This document shows positions 8,807 to 16,886 of a stretch of 64,000 bases of DNA, piece by piece; position 1 is the stretch's first letter; every line of letters starts with the position of its first letter. This DNA comes from Zunongwangia profunda SM-A87 (lineage in GTDB: Bacteria; Bacteroidota; Bacteroidia; Flavobacteriales; Flavobacteriaceae), in assembly GCF_000023465.1 (NCBI RefSeq), contig NC_014041.1, forward strand, positions 3,354,001 to 3,418,000. Direction: 5' to 3'. The notes under the pieces were generated by a model. It saw only the letters and a list, made by a program, of their open reading frames with translations. It did no database searches and was not told the origin of the DNA. Position numbers and translations under genes: made by a program.

Positions 8807-8823
8807 AAAACTATACTCCTTTT
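8790..8823. terminator. Terminator overlapping the smpB stop codon
   Basis: Twelve-base stem AAAAGGAGTATA / TATACTCCTTTT with a ten-base A-rich loop. The left arm lies inside the last five codons of smpB and the stop (8804-8806) is in the loop. It also faces the convergent gene ending at 8846. Confidence 0.8.
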
Positions 8824-8845
8824 CGTTTGGAAAAAATAATCTAAT

Positions 8846-9193
8846 CTACTTTAACTCCCCGTAATTAAAAGCCTTATCTAAATTGGCTTTAATCGTTTTA
8901 CGATGAATAAAGAAGTTTTCATCGTTGCTTCTTTTTAGAACTGCAAAAGTTCCTTTATTTGTGTTTTCTATAGAAATTACTTCTACTTCCATTCCATCCA
9001 GTTTTTTATAATTTGGTCGTTCCCCCTGCTTCACCAACATATTTAATTTTGGAAGTTTTAAAGAATGGAACTTTAAATTACTACTGGAATTAATCGTAAA
9101 AATATCTCCCTCTTTTACATTTTCAGATTGTTTCTGGCCGTAACTTATGCCAGAAATCAATAATCCTATAAAAACTAAAATATTAAATCTCAT
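8846..9193 (-). CDS. Small secreted protein of unknown function
   Basis: 115 residues. The first 19 (MRFNILVFIGLLISGISYG) are a Sec signal peptide with likely cleavage before QKQS. The mature protein of about 95 residues is basic and predicted to be mostly beta: KEGDIFTINSSS, KKLDGMEVEVISIENTNKGTFAVLKRS, NFFIHRKTI. This alternation looks like a small SH3-like barrel, but no named family is recognised. Monocistronic and convergent with smpB. Confidence 0.65.
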   Translation of the reverse strand: MRFNILVFIGLLISGISYGQKQSENVKEGDIFTINSSSNLKFHSLKLPKLNMLVKQGERPNYKKLDGMEVEVISIENTNKGTFAVLKRSNDENFFIHRKTIKANLDKAFNYGELK

Positions 9194-9401
9194 AGCGTTA
9201 ATTTTTCTTTTTGATTTACATCAAAATTAAAAGACTCACTTTAGAATATTATTGGATTGAGATTAAAATCTGATTAGAAATCGTTAATACATTAATAATA
9301 AAAGTTAAATTTTACGAAAACATCAAAATATGAATTTATTAATTCTCTGAATCTCAGAAAAATAAAAAATTTTAGATATTCACCTTTTTGACAATACCAA
9401 A

Positions 9402-9438
9402 AAAAACCTGTTTGAGTATAATGCTCAAACAGGTTTTT
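9402..9438 (-). terminator. Strong rho-independent terminator downstream of the DUF5606 gene
   Basis: A 15-bp perfect stem (AAAAACCTGTTTGAG / CTCAAACAGGTTTTT) with a seven-base loop, flanked by A on the left so that the minus-strand transcript ends in U. It closes the dapD-divergent ruvX-def-DUF5606 run. Confidence 0.88.
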
Positions 9439-9462
9439 GCTGTTTTGAAATAATCGTAATAA

Positions 9463-9885
9463 CTATTCTTCTTCTCCGCTAGTTTGCGGTTCCTCCTCTT
9501 TAGAGAAATCGGTATATCCGTTTTTAGTAAGAAGATTATACCACTGGATAATTTTTTTAATGTCACTCAGGTATACGCGATCTACATCATAATCCGGCAA
9601 CACTTCAGCAAAATAATCTTCCAGTTGGGCTTTAGAAGATTTGTGGCTAATTGCTTCACCACCATCTTCTTTTTGCTTTATATTTTCCAGTACCTGTCCA
9701 AGCGGTACTTCTTCTGTATAGGTATAAATCGCGATCTCGCTAAGAATGCTCACGTTATGACGCATATTAACGGCGATTTTCTTTCCATCCAAGATTGATT
9801 TTGCAATAAATCCTCCTCTGGTTTGTGCAGCAAGCTCATACAAACCTGGTTTTCCTGATATTGCTAAAATTTTATCTAATCCCAT
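9463..9885 (-). CDS. DUF5606 domain protein
   Basis: 140 residues. The start MGLDKILAISGKPGLYELAAQTRGGFIAKSI is the DUF5606 hallmark, followed by a second region KAQLEDYFAEVLPDYDVDRVYLSDIKKIIQWYNLL and a short acidic tail ending SGEEE. Conserved in Bacteroidota next to def and ruvX, as here. The first part looks like a small beta barrel that might bind nucleic acid, but no function has been shown. It is 57 bp downstream of def on the same strand, probably in the same operon. Confidence 0.88.
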   Translation of the reverse strand: MGLDKILAISGKPGLYELAAQTRGGFIAKSILDGKKIAVNMRHNVSILSEIAIYTYTEEVPLGQVLENIKQKEDGGEAISHKSSKAQLEDYFAEVLPDYDVDRVYLSDIKKIIQWYNLLTKNGYTDFSKEEEPQTSGEEE

Positions 9886-9942
9886 AGTGTCTTTTGAATT
9901 TGGGTGGCAAATATCACACCCCGCTTTAAATTATCAAAAATA

Positions 9943-10533
9943 TTAACGACCTTTTTTTACGCTAGGAAAGCGCATCTTATAATCCACTTTAATCTTACCT
10001 GAAGAAATCTTTTTTAAACGCCCGTTAATCAGTCGTTTCTTAAGGCTAGAAATCTTTTCAGTAAAAAGAATTCCTTCCGTATGATCGTATTCGTGTTGTA
10101 CTACCCGTGCGGCTAAACCAGTAAAAGTTTCCTTTTTGGTTTCAAAATTCTGGTCCTGATACTCGATAGTTACCTCTGGCTTTCTAAAAATATCTTCTCT
10201 AACATCGGGAATGCTTAAACAACCTTCAGAAAAAGCCCACTCGTCTCCGGTTTCTTCGATCACCTTGGCATTAATAAACACTCTTTTAAAGCCCTTTAAA
10301 TATTCCTTTTCTTCCGCAGTTAAATCGTCATCTTCGGCAAAAGGTGCTGCATCGATTACGAATAAACGAATAGGAACCCCAACCTGTGGTGCAGCAAGCC
10401 CCACACCGTAGGCATTATACATGGTATCCCACATATTACTTATTAATTCCTCTAACTTCGGATAGTCCTTATCAATTGGTTTTGCCTTCTTTTTCAATAC
10501 CGGATCACCGTAGGCAACTATTGGTAAAATCAT
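9943..10533 (-). CDS. def: Peptide deformylase
   Basis: 196 residues. All three metalloprotease motifs are intact: GVGLAAPQ (43-50), EGCLS (103-107, Cys105 as metal ligand) and HEYDH (147-151). The enzyme removes the N-formyl group from nascent proteins. Relative to short E. coli Def there is an insertion of about 15 residues around 63-80 (FAEDDDLTAEEKEYLKGF), common in Bacteroidota. It sits between ruvX and DUF5606 on the same strand, consistent with an operon. Confidence 0.97.
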   Translation of the reverse strand: MILPIVAYGDPVLKKKAKPIDKDYPKLEELISNMWDTMYNAYGVGLAAPQVGVPIRLFVIDAAPFAEDDDLTAEEKEYLKGFKRVFINAKVIEETGDEWAFSEGCLSIPDVREDIFRKPEVTIEYQDQNFETKKETFTGLAARVVQHEYDHTEGILFTEKISSLKKRLINGRLKKISSGKIKVDYKMRFPSVKKGR

Positions 10534-10715
10534 ATATCAATCTTTAATCGCTGTTTAAAATGTAATGTATACTGTTTAAATGATAAATGCCTAATGGAAA
10601 AGGTATTGTATCATCAGTATTCCTTTATTTCTAATGCTTTTACAGTAGCGGAAGCTATCTATAAAACTTGTACCCTTCAATTTTATTATTTTCAAACTTT
10701 CTACTTTCTCCCTTT

Positions 10716-11120
10716 TCAATAAAGATACGACTGCAGGATAATGGTTGCACTTACCTCATCGACCAAAGCTTTGTTTTGTCGTTTTTTCTTTTTGAGTCCG
10801 CTATCGATCATCGTCTGAAAGGCCATTTTACTGGTAAAACGCTCATCGACACGAACCAGCTTCATTTCAGGAAATTTTTCGGTAAATTTTTTAAGAAATT
10901 CAGCTATAAAAACTTCACTTTGGCTGGCCGAATTGTCTTTTTGCTTTGGCTCTCCAACCACAACTGTTTCTACTTTTTCTTTTTTAAAATAATCCTCAAG
11001 AAAATTTAAAAGAGACGAAGTATCAACAGTGGTGAGTCCGCTGGCAATCATCTGAAGCTCATCAGTAACGGCTATCCCCGTTCGCTTTACCCCATAATCT
11101 AATGCCATTACTCTTGCCAT
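10716..11120 (-). CDS. ruvX: Holliday junction resolvase-like protein RuvX/YqgF
   Basis: 134 residues, standard length. It starts MARVMALDYGVKRTGIAVTD with the catalytic Asp8, contains VVVGEP, and has RVDERFTSKMA and VDEVSATIILQSYL near the end, giving the RNase-H-like acidic set. YqgF proteins are linked to processing of pre-16S rRNA 5' ends and, by fold, to Holliday junction resolution. It is divergent from dapD (88 bp) and about 180 bp upstream of def on the same strand. Confidence 0.95.
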   Translation of the reverse strand: MARVMALDYGVKRTGIAVTDELQMIASGLTTVDTSSLLNFLEDYFKKEKVETVVVGEPKQKDNSASQSEVFIAEFLKKFTEKFPEMKLVRVDERFTSKMAFQTMIDSGLKKKKRQNKALVDEVSATIILQSYLY

Positions 11121-11185
11121 ACTTCAAAATTTATGCAAAGGTAAGGTTTATATCCATAGCTCCCCAAAAATTACATTGAAGCTCT

Positions 11186-11193
11186 TATATTTG
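11186..11193 (+). promoter_or_regulatory. -7 element (TAnnTTTG) before dapD
   Basis: TATATTTG lies 15 bp before the dapD ATG, matching the Bacteroidota -7 box. No TTG occurs at the right distance upstream, so only half the promoter is supported. The transcript would have a very short leader. Confidence 0.4.
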
Positions 11194-11208
11194 CTAAAAA
11201 TTAGATGT

Positions 11209-12024
11209 ATGGATCACTTAAAAACAAAAATCGAAGCAGCCTGGGAAAACCGTGAGCTGTTAAAAGATAAAGAAACTACGGATGCCATTAGAGAAGTCAT
11301 TACTCTTTTGGACGAAGGTAAACTAAGAACAGCAGAGCCGGTTGAAGGTGGATGGCAGGTAAACGAATGGGTAAAAAAAGGAGTGGTTCTTTACTTCCCT
11401 ATTCAAAAAATGGAAACCCTTGAAGCTGGTATTTTTGAGTATCATGACAAAATGCCTCTAAAAAAAGGCTATAAAGAAAAAGGAATTCGTGTAGTACCAA
11501 ACGCAGTAGCCAGACATGGTGCTTACATTTCCAGCGGTGTGATTATGATGCCAAGTTATGTAAATATAGGTGCATATGTAGACGAAGGTACAATGGTGGA
11601 TACCTGGGCCACAGTTGGTAGTTGTGCACAAATTGGTAAAAACGTTCACCTTAGTGGTGGTGTTGGTATTGGTGGTGTTTTAGAACCATTGCAAGCCTCT
11701 CCTGTAATTATAGAGGATAATGCATTCTTAGGATCTCGAAGCATCGTAGTAGAAGGTGTACGTGTCGAAAAAGAAGCAGTACTTGGTGCTAATGTTGTAC
11801 TTACGGCATCTACAAAAATTATTGATGTAACCGGGGATGAACCCGTAGAAATGAAGGGGATTGTTCCGGCAAGATCTGTTGTAATTCCTGGTAGTTATAC
11901 CAAAAAATTCCCGGCAGGAGAATTTAATGTACCCTGCGCATTGATTATAGGAAAACGTAAAGAAAGTACCAATAAAAAAACGTCTCTAAACGATGCGCTT
12001 AGAGAATATGATGTAGCGGTATAA
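11209..12024 (+). CDS. dapD: 2,3,4,5-tetrahydropyridine-2,6-dicarboxylate N-succinyltransferase
   Basis: 271 residues from ATG 11209 (MDHLKTKIEAAWENRELLKD); the frame opens earlier only with TTG codons. The centre is a left-handed beta-helix of hexapeptide repeats (GAYISSGVIMMPSYVNIGAYVDEGTMVDTW), with the DapD signature VGSCAQIGKNVHLSGGVGIGGVLEP. It transfers succinyl from succinyl-CoA in lysine and diaminopimelate synthesis, so it feeds peptidoglycan. Its stop is directly followed by the ATG of the GT9 gene, putting cell-wall precursor synthesis and glycan transfer in one transcript. Confidence 0.97.
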   Translation: MDHLKTKIEAAWENRELLKDKETTDAIREVITLLDEGKLRTAEPVEGGWQVNEWVKKGVVLYFPIQKMETLEAGIFEYHDKMPLKKGYKEKGIRVVPNAVARHGAYISSGVIMMPSYVNIGAYVDEGTMVDTWATVGSCAQIGKNVHLSGGVGIGGVLEPLQASPVIIEDNAFLGSRSIVVEGVRVEKEAVLGANVVLTASTKIIDVTGDEPVEMKGIVPARSVVIPGSYTKKFPAGEFNVPCALIIGKRKESTNKKTSLNDALREYDVAV

Positions 12025-13074
12025 ATGAAAATTCTGGTAATACAACAAAAAATGATTGGGGACGTGCTTACGTCCTCAATCTTATTTGAAGCACTTCGGA
12101 AAGCCTATCCCGAAGCGCAATTGCATTACCTTATTTATCCTCATACCAAAGCGGTTGTAGAAAACAATCCGTTTATCGATAAGTTGATATTTGGTAAAAA
12201 TACGCTTCCGTTTTATAAACTGGTAAAGCAGATTAAAATTGAAAACTATTACGCTATTATCGATGCTTATTCCACTGTAAAAACCTCAATTATCACCAGT
12301 TTTTCGGGAGCAAATTATAAAATTGGATTCGATAAAAAATATACCCGGCCATTCTATACGCATGTTTTTAACAGAACTATTGAGGCCAAAACAAACGCAG
12401 GTGCTGCGATCGAGAAAAGAATGCGATTAGTAACGCCTATTATTAAAGATGCTCCGCTACAACTAAAACCAAAAATATTCTTAACTGAGACGGAACGTGA
12501 AAAAGCAAAAGCAAAGTTAGTTGAAGGCGGTGTAAATATTTCAGATTCCCTCTATATGATAGGCGCTTTAGGAAGTTCTGCAAAGAAAACCTACCCACTG
12601 CCCTATTTAGCAAGGGTCCTGGATCAAATTGCAGCTAAAGAAAATACTTCGATCTTATTCAATTACATCCCGAGTCAAAGAGAAGAAATCAACACTTTGA
12701 TAGGACATTGCAATACGCAAACCCGGCAAAAAGTTTATCTTGATATCTACGGCGAAAGTCTTCGGGAATTTTTAGCTCTTACCAGTTTCTGTGATGCGAT
12801 AATTGGTAATGAAGGTGGCGCCATAAACATGGCAAAGGCTCTAAATATTCCTTCTTTTGCTATATTTTCACCAGCTTTAAACAAAGCCAACTGGAATATT
12901 TTTGAGGATGGAAAACACAATGTTTCGGTGCATTTAAAAGATTTTTCTCCAGAATTATTTACAGATAAAGACCAGGAGTATTTGCATAAAAACGTCTTTG
13001 AACTTTACGATAAATTTTTACCAACATTGATGGAAAAACCGTTACATCATTTTCTAAAAATAAATGCGAAATGA
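12025..13074 (+). CDS. Glycosyltransferase family 9 (heptosyltransferase-like)
   Basis: 349 residues. N-terminal MKILVIQQKMIGDVLTSSILFEALRKAYPEA is the ADP-heptose-transferase pattern, and GNEGGAINMAKALNIPSFAIF near 270-290 is the C-terminal nucleotide-sugar site of GT9. Such enzymes add heptose or a related sugar to lipopolysaccharide core at the inner membrane. The start abuts the dapD stop with no gap, and the gene overlaps the next by four bases (ATGA). The transferred sugar is not determinable from sequence. Confidence 0.88.
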   Translation: MKILVIQQKMIGDVLTSSILFEALRKAYPEAQLHYLIYPHTKAVVENNPFIDKLIFGKNTLPFYKLVKQIKIENYYAIIDAYSTVKTSIITSFSGANYKIGFDKKYTRPFYTHVFNRTIEAKTNAGAAIEKRMRLVTPIIKDAPLQLKPKIFLTETEREKAKAKLVEGGVNISDSLYMIGALGSSAKKTYPLPYLARVLDQIAAKENTSILFNYIPSQREEINTLIGHCNTQTRQKVYLDIYGESLREFLALTSFCDAIIGNEGGAINMAKALNIPSFAIFSPALNKANWNIFEDGKHNVSVHLKDFSPELFTDKDQEYLHKNVFELYDKFLPTLMEKPLHHFLKINAK

Positions 13075-14132
13075 CCTATCGTTTTCTTATTTATATAAGT
13101 CATACTTATGCCTTGCCTATCGGTTTACCACTTCAGGAAGAAATTAAGCAAAGAAATGATGAAGTAAAATGGTTTTCTGAGTTGGAGGCCCCTAAAAGTT
13201 ATTTTCCTGAAAACGGGGAATTACTAGCGACTATCGAAGAAGCTTTAGCCTACAAACCGCATATTGTACTTTGCATTACCGATGTGGTTGCCGATTTTCT
13301 ACCGGGATTAAAGGTGCAGATATTTCATGGATTTTTAGCCAATAAACACACCGATAAAAAAGGACATTTTAGAATTCGTGGCTTATTTGATCTTTATTGC
13401 ACCCAAGGGCCATCGACCACCATTCCCTTTAAGAAAATTCAGCAAAAAAAGAAACATTTTTTAGTTCGTGAAACCGGTTGGTCTAAAGTTGATCCTTTAT
13501 TTAAAATTGAAGAAAACCACCGGGAGAAACCTACAATTTTACTTTCTTCAACCTTCTCCCCTAAATACAGCTGGTTGTATAACGAAGAAGTAATATCCGA
13601 AATACAACGTTTATCGAAAACCGGGGAATTTAAGTTTTTAGCGGTACTTCACCCAAAAATGGACAAGGATAAGATTGAGATTGTACAGAAAATGCAGCAT
13701 GAAAATTTTAAATATTACGACACTACCGATATTATTCCACTATTCCGCCAGGCAGACATTATGTTTTCAGACACGACCTCTGCGATAACCGAATTTATCC
13801 TTCAAAAAAAACCTGTGGTGACCTTCAGAAATAATAAACCTGCCAGTCACCTCATCAACATTTCAAATCCTGAAGCAATCGAAAGTGCCATCAGGCAAGC
13901 TTTTTCTCCTTCCAGGGAACTTTTGGAAAATATCGAATCGTACATCTATGATACGCATCCTTATTTTGACGGCAAAAGCAGCGAGCGCGTAATTTCTACC
14001 TGCATTGAAGTTTTGCATACGGATAAATCTGAATTATCCAGCAAGCCATTAAACCTGGTAAGACGCTATCAATTAAGAAAAAAATTGAATCATTTTACTT
14101 TTAAAAGTTACAGAAAACCTTTTACCCGATAA
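13071..14132 (+). CDS. CDP-glycerol glycerophosphotransferase-family protein
   Basis: 353 residues overlapping the GT9 gene by ATGA. Features of the TagB/TagF-like family are the GT-B halves, with QIFHGF near 82-87, TGWSKVDPLF near 142-151, LLSSTFSPKYSW, and the C-terminal IIPLFRQADIMFSDTTSAITEFILQKKPVV near 220-250. Family members transfer glycerol-phosphate or ribitol-phosphate in teichoic acids; Gram-negative relatives decorate LPS or capsule. Coupling to GT9 suggests a phosphopolyol or related substituent on the outer core. Donor and acceptor are inference. Confidence 0.82.
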   Translation: MTYRFLIYISHTYALPIGLPLQEEIKQRNDEVKWFSELEAPKSYFPENGELLATIEEALAYKPHIVLCITDVVADFLPGLKVQIFHGFLANKHTDKKGHFRIRGLFDLYCTQGPSTTIPFKKIQQKKKHFLVRETGWSKVDPLFKIEENHREKPTILLSSTFSPKYSWLYNEEVISEIQRLSKTGEFKFLAVLHPKMDKDKIEIVQKMQHENFKYYDTTDIIPLFRQADIMFSDTTSAITEFILQKKPVVTFRNNKPASHLINISNPEAIESAIRQAFSPSRELLENIESYIYDTHPYFDGKSSERVISTCIEVLHTDKSELSSKPLNLVRRYQLRKKLNHFTFKSYRKPFTR

Positions 14133-14178
14133 TCAAAATTAGCTATAAACAGAGTATTTTCCTTTGATCTATAATAGG

Positions 14179-14937
14179 TTAGTTTTTCCAGAATTTGAGC
14201 TTTTTCTTTAATCTTTTTTTTCTAAAAAATTTCTCCTGAAATTCCTGTGTGTAACCCCACATAGTTTCAAAAACTTCATTCTCATTCCAGGCGGTAAGCT
14301 GTGAATACTCATTGGCCATAATCTGAATCATTTCCTTATTAGGCGTTAAACGAGAGAAATTTTTCATACGTTGTTTAAAATCCAGTCGCTTAAAATTCAT
14401 TCGATTTAAATCGACTAAAAAGAATTGAAAACCTTCACCGTCGATCTGAATTAAAGTGTTGCCGGGAGAATGATCTAAAAATTCTATATTTTTTTCGTGA
14501 AGATCGTAAGTAAATCGTGTAAAAGCTCTTAAAACTGCTTCCTGATGCGCAGCATCTTCAAATTTTTCGATATCCCTAAAGGTAAAATCATATTCCAAAT
14601 GATCACAAATGTAATAGCTTCTGCCAAACGTAAGCCATTTACATTCTTCGGCATAGGCCACGGGAAAAGGTGTTCCTACTTCGCGAGATAAAAGATATTC
14701 GGCATAACTAAAACTGCGCTCGGCTTTGGATTTTCGAAAAAAACGATAAACAAATTTATTAATCAGATTAGGGATTCTAAAGGACTTCACATTTACCGAT
14801 CTACCATTAAGATCGAAGGTTTTAATGGTATTTCGCCCACTGCTAAGTGTTTTCCCTTTTTCTGAAAAATCAGATAAAATCTTTTCGATTTTTTCAGACT
14901 GATCCTTAAAAGCATCTGCGTATACGATTTTCATCAA
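14179..14937 (-). CDS. Lipopolysaccharide kinase InaA / Kdo-kinase-like protein
   Basis: 252 residues. A protein-kinase-like fold: Lys51 in VNVKSF, catalytic loop DLHEKNIEFLDHSPGNTLI with Asp155 and Asn160, and metal Asp176 in LVDLNRM. This matches the InaA/WaaP/KdkA group, which phosphorylates Kdo or heptose in LPS. A very basic C-terminus (KKRLKKKLKFWKN) fits membrane association. MMK gives two possible starts, three bases apart. It converges on the CDP-glycerol-transferase-like gene, so the island carries both glycan and phosphate transfer functions. Confidence 0.82.
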   Translation of the reverse strand: MMKIVYADAFKDQSEKIEKILSDFSEKGKTLSSGRNTIKTFDLNGRSVNVKSFRIPNLINKFVYRFFRKSKAERSFSYAEYLLSREVGTPFPVAYAEECKWLTFGRSYYICDHLEYDFTFRDIEKFEDAAHQEAVLRAFTRFTYDLHEKNIEFLDHSPGNTLIQIDGEGFQFFLVDLNRMNFKRLDFKQRMKNFSRLTPNKEMIQIMANEYSQLTAWNENEVFETMWGYTQEFQEKFFRKKRLKKKLKFWKN

Positions 14938-15030
14938 GATTAAATTTTGTTCATGCTTAAACCCGCGCTAACGACCGCAAAAATAATATTTCAATAATTG
15001 AATGCTTTAGATAATTAGGGTTTATTAATC

Positions 15031-16119
15031 CTAAACATTTTGATAAATATCCAGTGTTTTCTGTACTAAACATTCTACACTAAACCTTTCCTTACAAATA
15101 TGAAAAGATTTCTCAACAAACTGCTCCCTAAGCTCTTCATTTTCATATAGTTTCTCAATATAATCTCCTAAATCTTCATACTCTTCAACCTCAGCATAAA
15201 ATCCATTTTCAGCTTGCCTTATCGCATAGGGTATCACTCCTACATTGGTAGAAACTACCGGTGTTTTATAAATCATAGCTTCCAGTACAGAGGTTGGACC
15301 GCCTTCTTTTTTTGAAGACATCAGGAAAAGATCAAAAGCTGAAAAATAGGAACTGGCATTTTCCTGAAAGCCCAGCATGAAAAAATTTGAGTTCAAATTC
15401 AAGTCATTAACTAATTCCTTCAATTCGGCGGTTAAACCGGAAAAGTGCCCAATTTGGAAAAAATACAGATTCTTATATCCTTTTTTATTGATCAGGTAAT
15501 TGGCAGTATTTATTAAGGTTTTTAAGTCTTTGGATCTGGTGTGGTTTCCTATATTACCAATTATAAAAGCATCTTCTGGCAAATTATATTTGCTTTTTAG
15601 GGATATAGGTTCCCAGTTTTCCCAGGTAACACCATCCCATACTATTTCTAGTTTACTTTTGTTCTTTAAAGAAATTACATGCTCCAGATCGTCTTTAACT
15701 CTTTCTGACACACATATAATTTTGTCAATTTTTCGGTAATTGTATTTAAACTTACTTAAAAAAGACATGTTTCGGCTTATGCCTTTTTTAGAGAGCACTA
15801 CCTTTGGTGCCAGCCCATAAAATAAATCAGCCAATACATAGCCGGTTAAAAAATTCCCTGTATGCACATGAATAATATCAGGTGCATAACTTTTAACCAC
15901 AGCGCTAAATTTCTTTAGAAAATCAAAACTATAGGGCTTTTTATAAGCGACATTGAAGATTTTAATTTCGTCTTCCTTAAAAATATCTAACAAGGGATTT
16001 TTATGATAGCAAAATAAAGCCTGCTCTATTCCTTTGCTATTTAACCCACGCACCAAATAGAGCAATTGCTGTTCATTACCGCCCCAACTTCTGGCTCCAT
16101 TTACATGTAAAATCTTCAT
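15031..16119 (-). CDS. Glycosyltransferase family 4
   Basis: 362 residues. MKILHVNGARSWGGNEQQLLYLVRGL is the GT4 N-terminal acceptor domain with a GG motif; the C-terminal donor domain has IGNIGNHTRSKDL, FFMLGFQENASSYFSAFDLFLMSSKKEGGPTSVLEAM and PVVSTNVGVIP, the EX7E region. It is a retaining enzyme of the GT-B fold, cytoplasmic and probably membrane-associated. It lies 93 bp upstream of the InaA-like kinase on the same strand, so they are likely cotranscribed. Sugar specificity unknown; probably LPS core or O-antigen. Confidence 0.9.
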   Translation of the reverse strand: MKILHVNGARSWGGNEQQLLYLVRGLNSKGIEQALFCYHKNPLLDIFKEDEIKIFNVAYKKPYSFDFLKKFSAVVKSYAPDIIHVHTGNFLTGYVLADLFYGLAPKVVLSKKGISRNMSFLSKFKYNYRKIDKIICVSERVKDDLEHVISLKNKSKLEIVWDGVTWENWEPISLKSKYNLPEDAFIIGNIGNHTRSKDLKTLINTANYLINKKGYKNLYFFQIGHFSGLTAELKELVNDLNLNSNFFMLGFQENASSYFSAFDLFLMSSKKEGGPTSVLEAMIYKTPVVSTNVGVIPYAIRQAENGFYAEVEEYEDLGDYIEKLYENEELREQFVEKSFHICKERFSVECLVQKTLDIYQNV

Positions 16120-16189
16120 CGTTGATTTTTTTTATCGGTTTTTTGCATATTTAAATACAAAAAACAACCAATCTTTTCTTCACTACCCT

Positions 16190-16197
16190 TAGTTTTG
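16190..16197 (+). promoter_or_regulatory. -7 element (TAnnTTTG) before the tsaC-like gene
   Basis: TAGTTTTG lies 22 bp before the ATG at 16220. The spacing to the start is right for a short leader, but no TTG sits 17-23 bases upstream, so this is a partial match. Confidence 0.35.
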
Positions 16198-16219
16198 CAA
16201 ACATATACAATATTAAGTA

Positions 16220-16789
16220 ATGGAAGATAAAAAGACTGAGATTCAAAATTGTTTAGCCGTTCTTAAAAAAGGTGGAATTATCCTTTATCCTACCGATACG
16301 GTTTGGGGAATTGGCTGTGATGCCACCAATGCAGATGCTATTGATAAAATTTTTGCCCTTAAAAAAAGAGCAGAAAGCAAATCGATGATCTGTTTGGTTT
16401 CAGATTTTAAAATGCTCAATGAATATGTAGAAGAAGTTCCTGAAGTGGCATACGATATTCTGAAATATGCTGCAAAACCAACTTCCATTATTTACGACGA
16501 TCCCATTCGTGTGGCTGAAAATATAATTGCTGAAGATAACACCCTGGCCATACGGGTCACTAAAGATCCTTTTTGCAAAGAGCTCACTAAGCGATTACGC
16601 CGGCCTTTGGTCTCGACCTCTGCAAATATTAGCGGACAGCCAACACCGGCTTCTTTTTCCCAAATTAGTCCTGAAATTTTAAAAGGTGTAGACTATGTAG
16701 TAAATTTGCACCGGTCTAAAAAATCATCAAAACCATCGGCTATAATTAAACTTGGCAACGACGGGACGGTAAAAGTGATAAGGAAATAG
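16220..16789 (+). CDS. L-threonylcarbamoyladenylate synthase (TsaC/Sua5/YciO family)
   Basis: 189 residues, single-domain. It has GGIILYPTDTVWGIGCDATN, the KR-based loop IFALKKRAESKSM, and the late LVSTSANISGQP. The enzyme makes threonylcarbamoyl-AMP from threonine, bicarbonate and ATP for the t6A37 tRNA modification. KKRAESK rather than the TsaC KxR..K core leaves the YciO subgroup possible. It lies next to cca, another tRNA-maturation gene, 93 bp downstream. Confidence 0.88.
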   Translation: MEDKKTEIQNCLAVLKKGGIILYPTDTVWGIGCDATNADAIDKIFALKKRAESKSMICLVSDFKMLNEYVEEVPEVAYDILKYAAKPTSIIYDDPIRVAENIIAEDNTLAIRVTKDPFCKELTKRLRRPLVSTSANISGQPTPASFSQISPEILKGVDYVVNLHRSKKSSKPSAIIKLGNDGTVKVIRK

Positions 16790-16796
16790 TTATAAC

Positions 16797-16886
16797 CCAC
16801 GAATATAGTTAAACAAGATTAGCCAAATTTCATCAGGATTTCATAGACCTAAAAGATATCTTTTACAAAAATTGGTGTATTCGTGG
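16797..16886. repeat. Inverted repeat spanning the tsaC-cca intergenic region
   Basis: CCACGAATA (16797-16805) is inverted as TATTCGTGG (16878-16886), 72 bases apart. A perfect 14-base palindrome AAAAGATATCTTTT sits between at 16851-16864. The right arm contains the GTG proposed as the cca start. Similar cacgaat repeat pieces occur between genes in Bacteroidota, so this may be a remnant of a dispersed repeat. Confidence 0.55.

Noticed and set aside
10668..11009. Plus-strand ORF opposite ruvX
   Set aside because: It is the antisense shadow of an intact, conserved gene and has no family resemblance.
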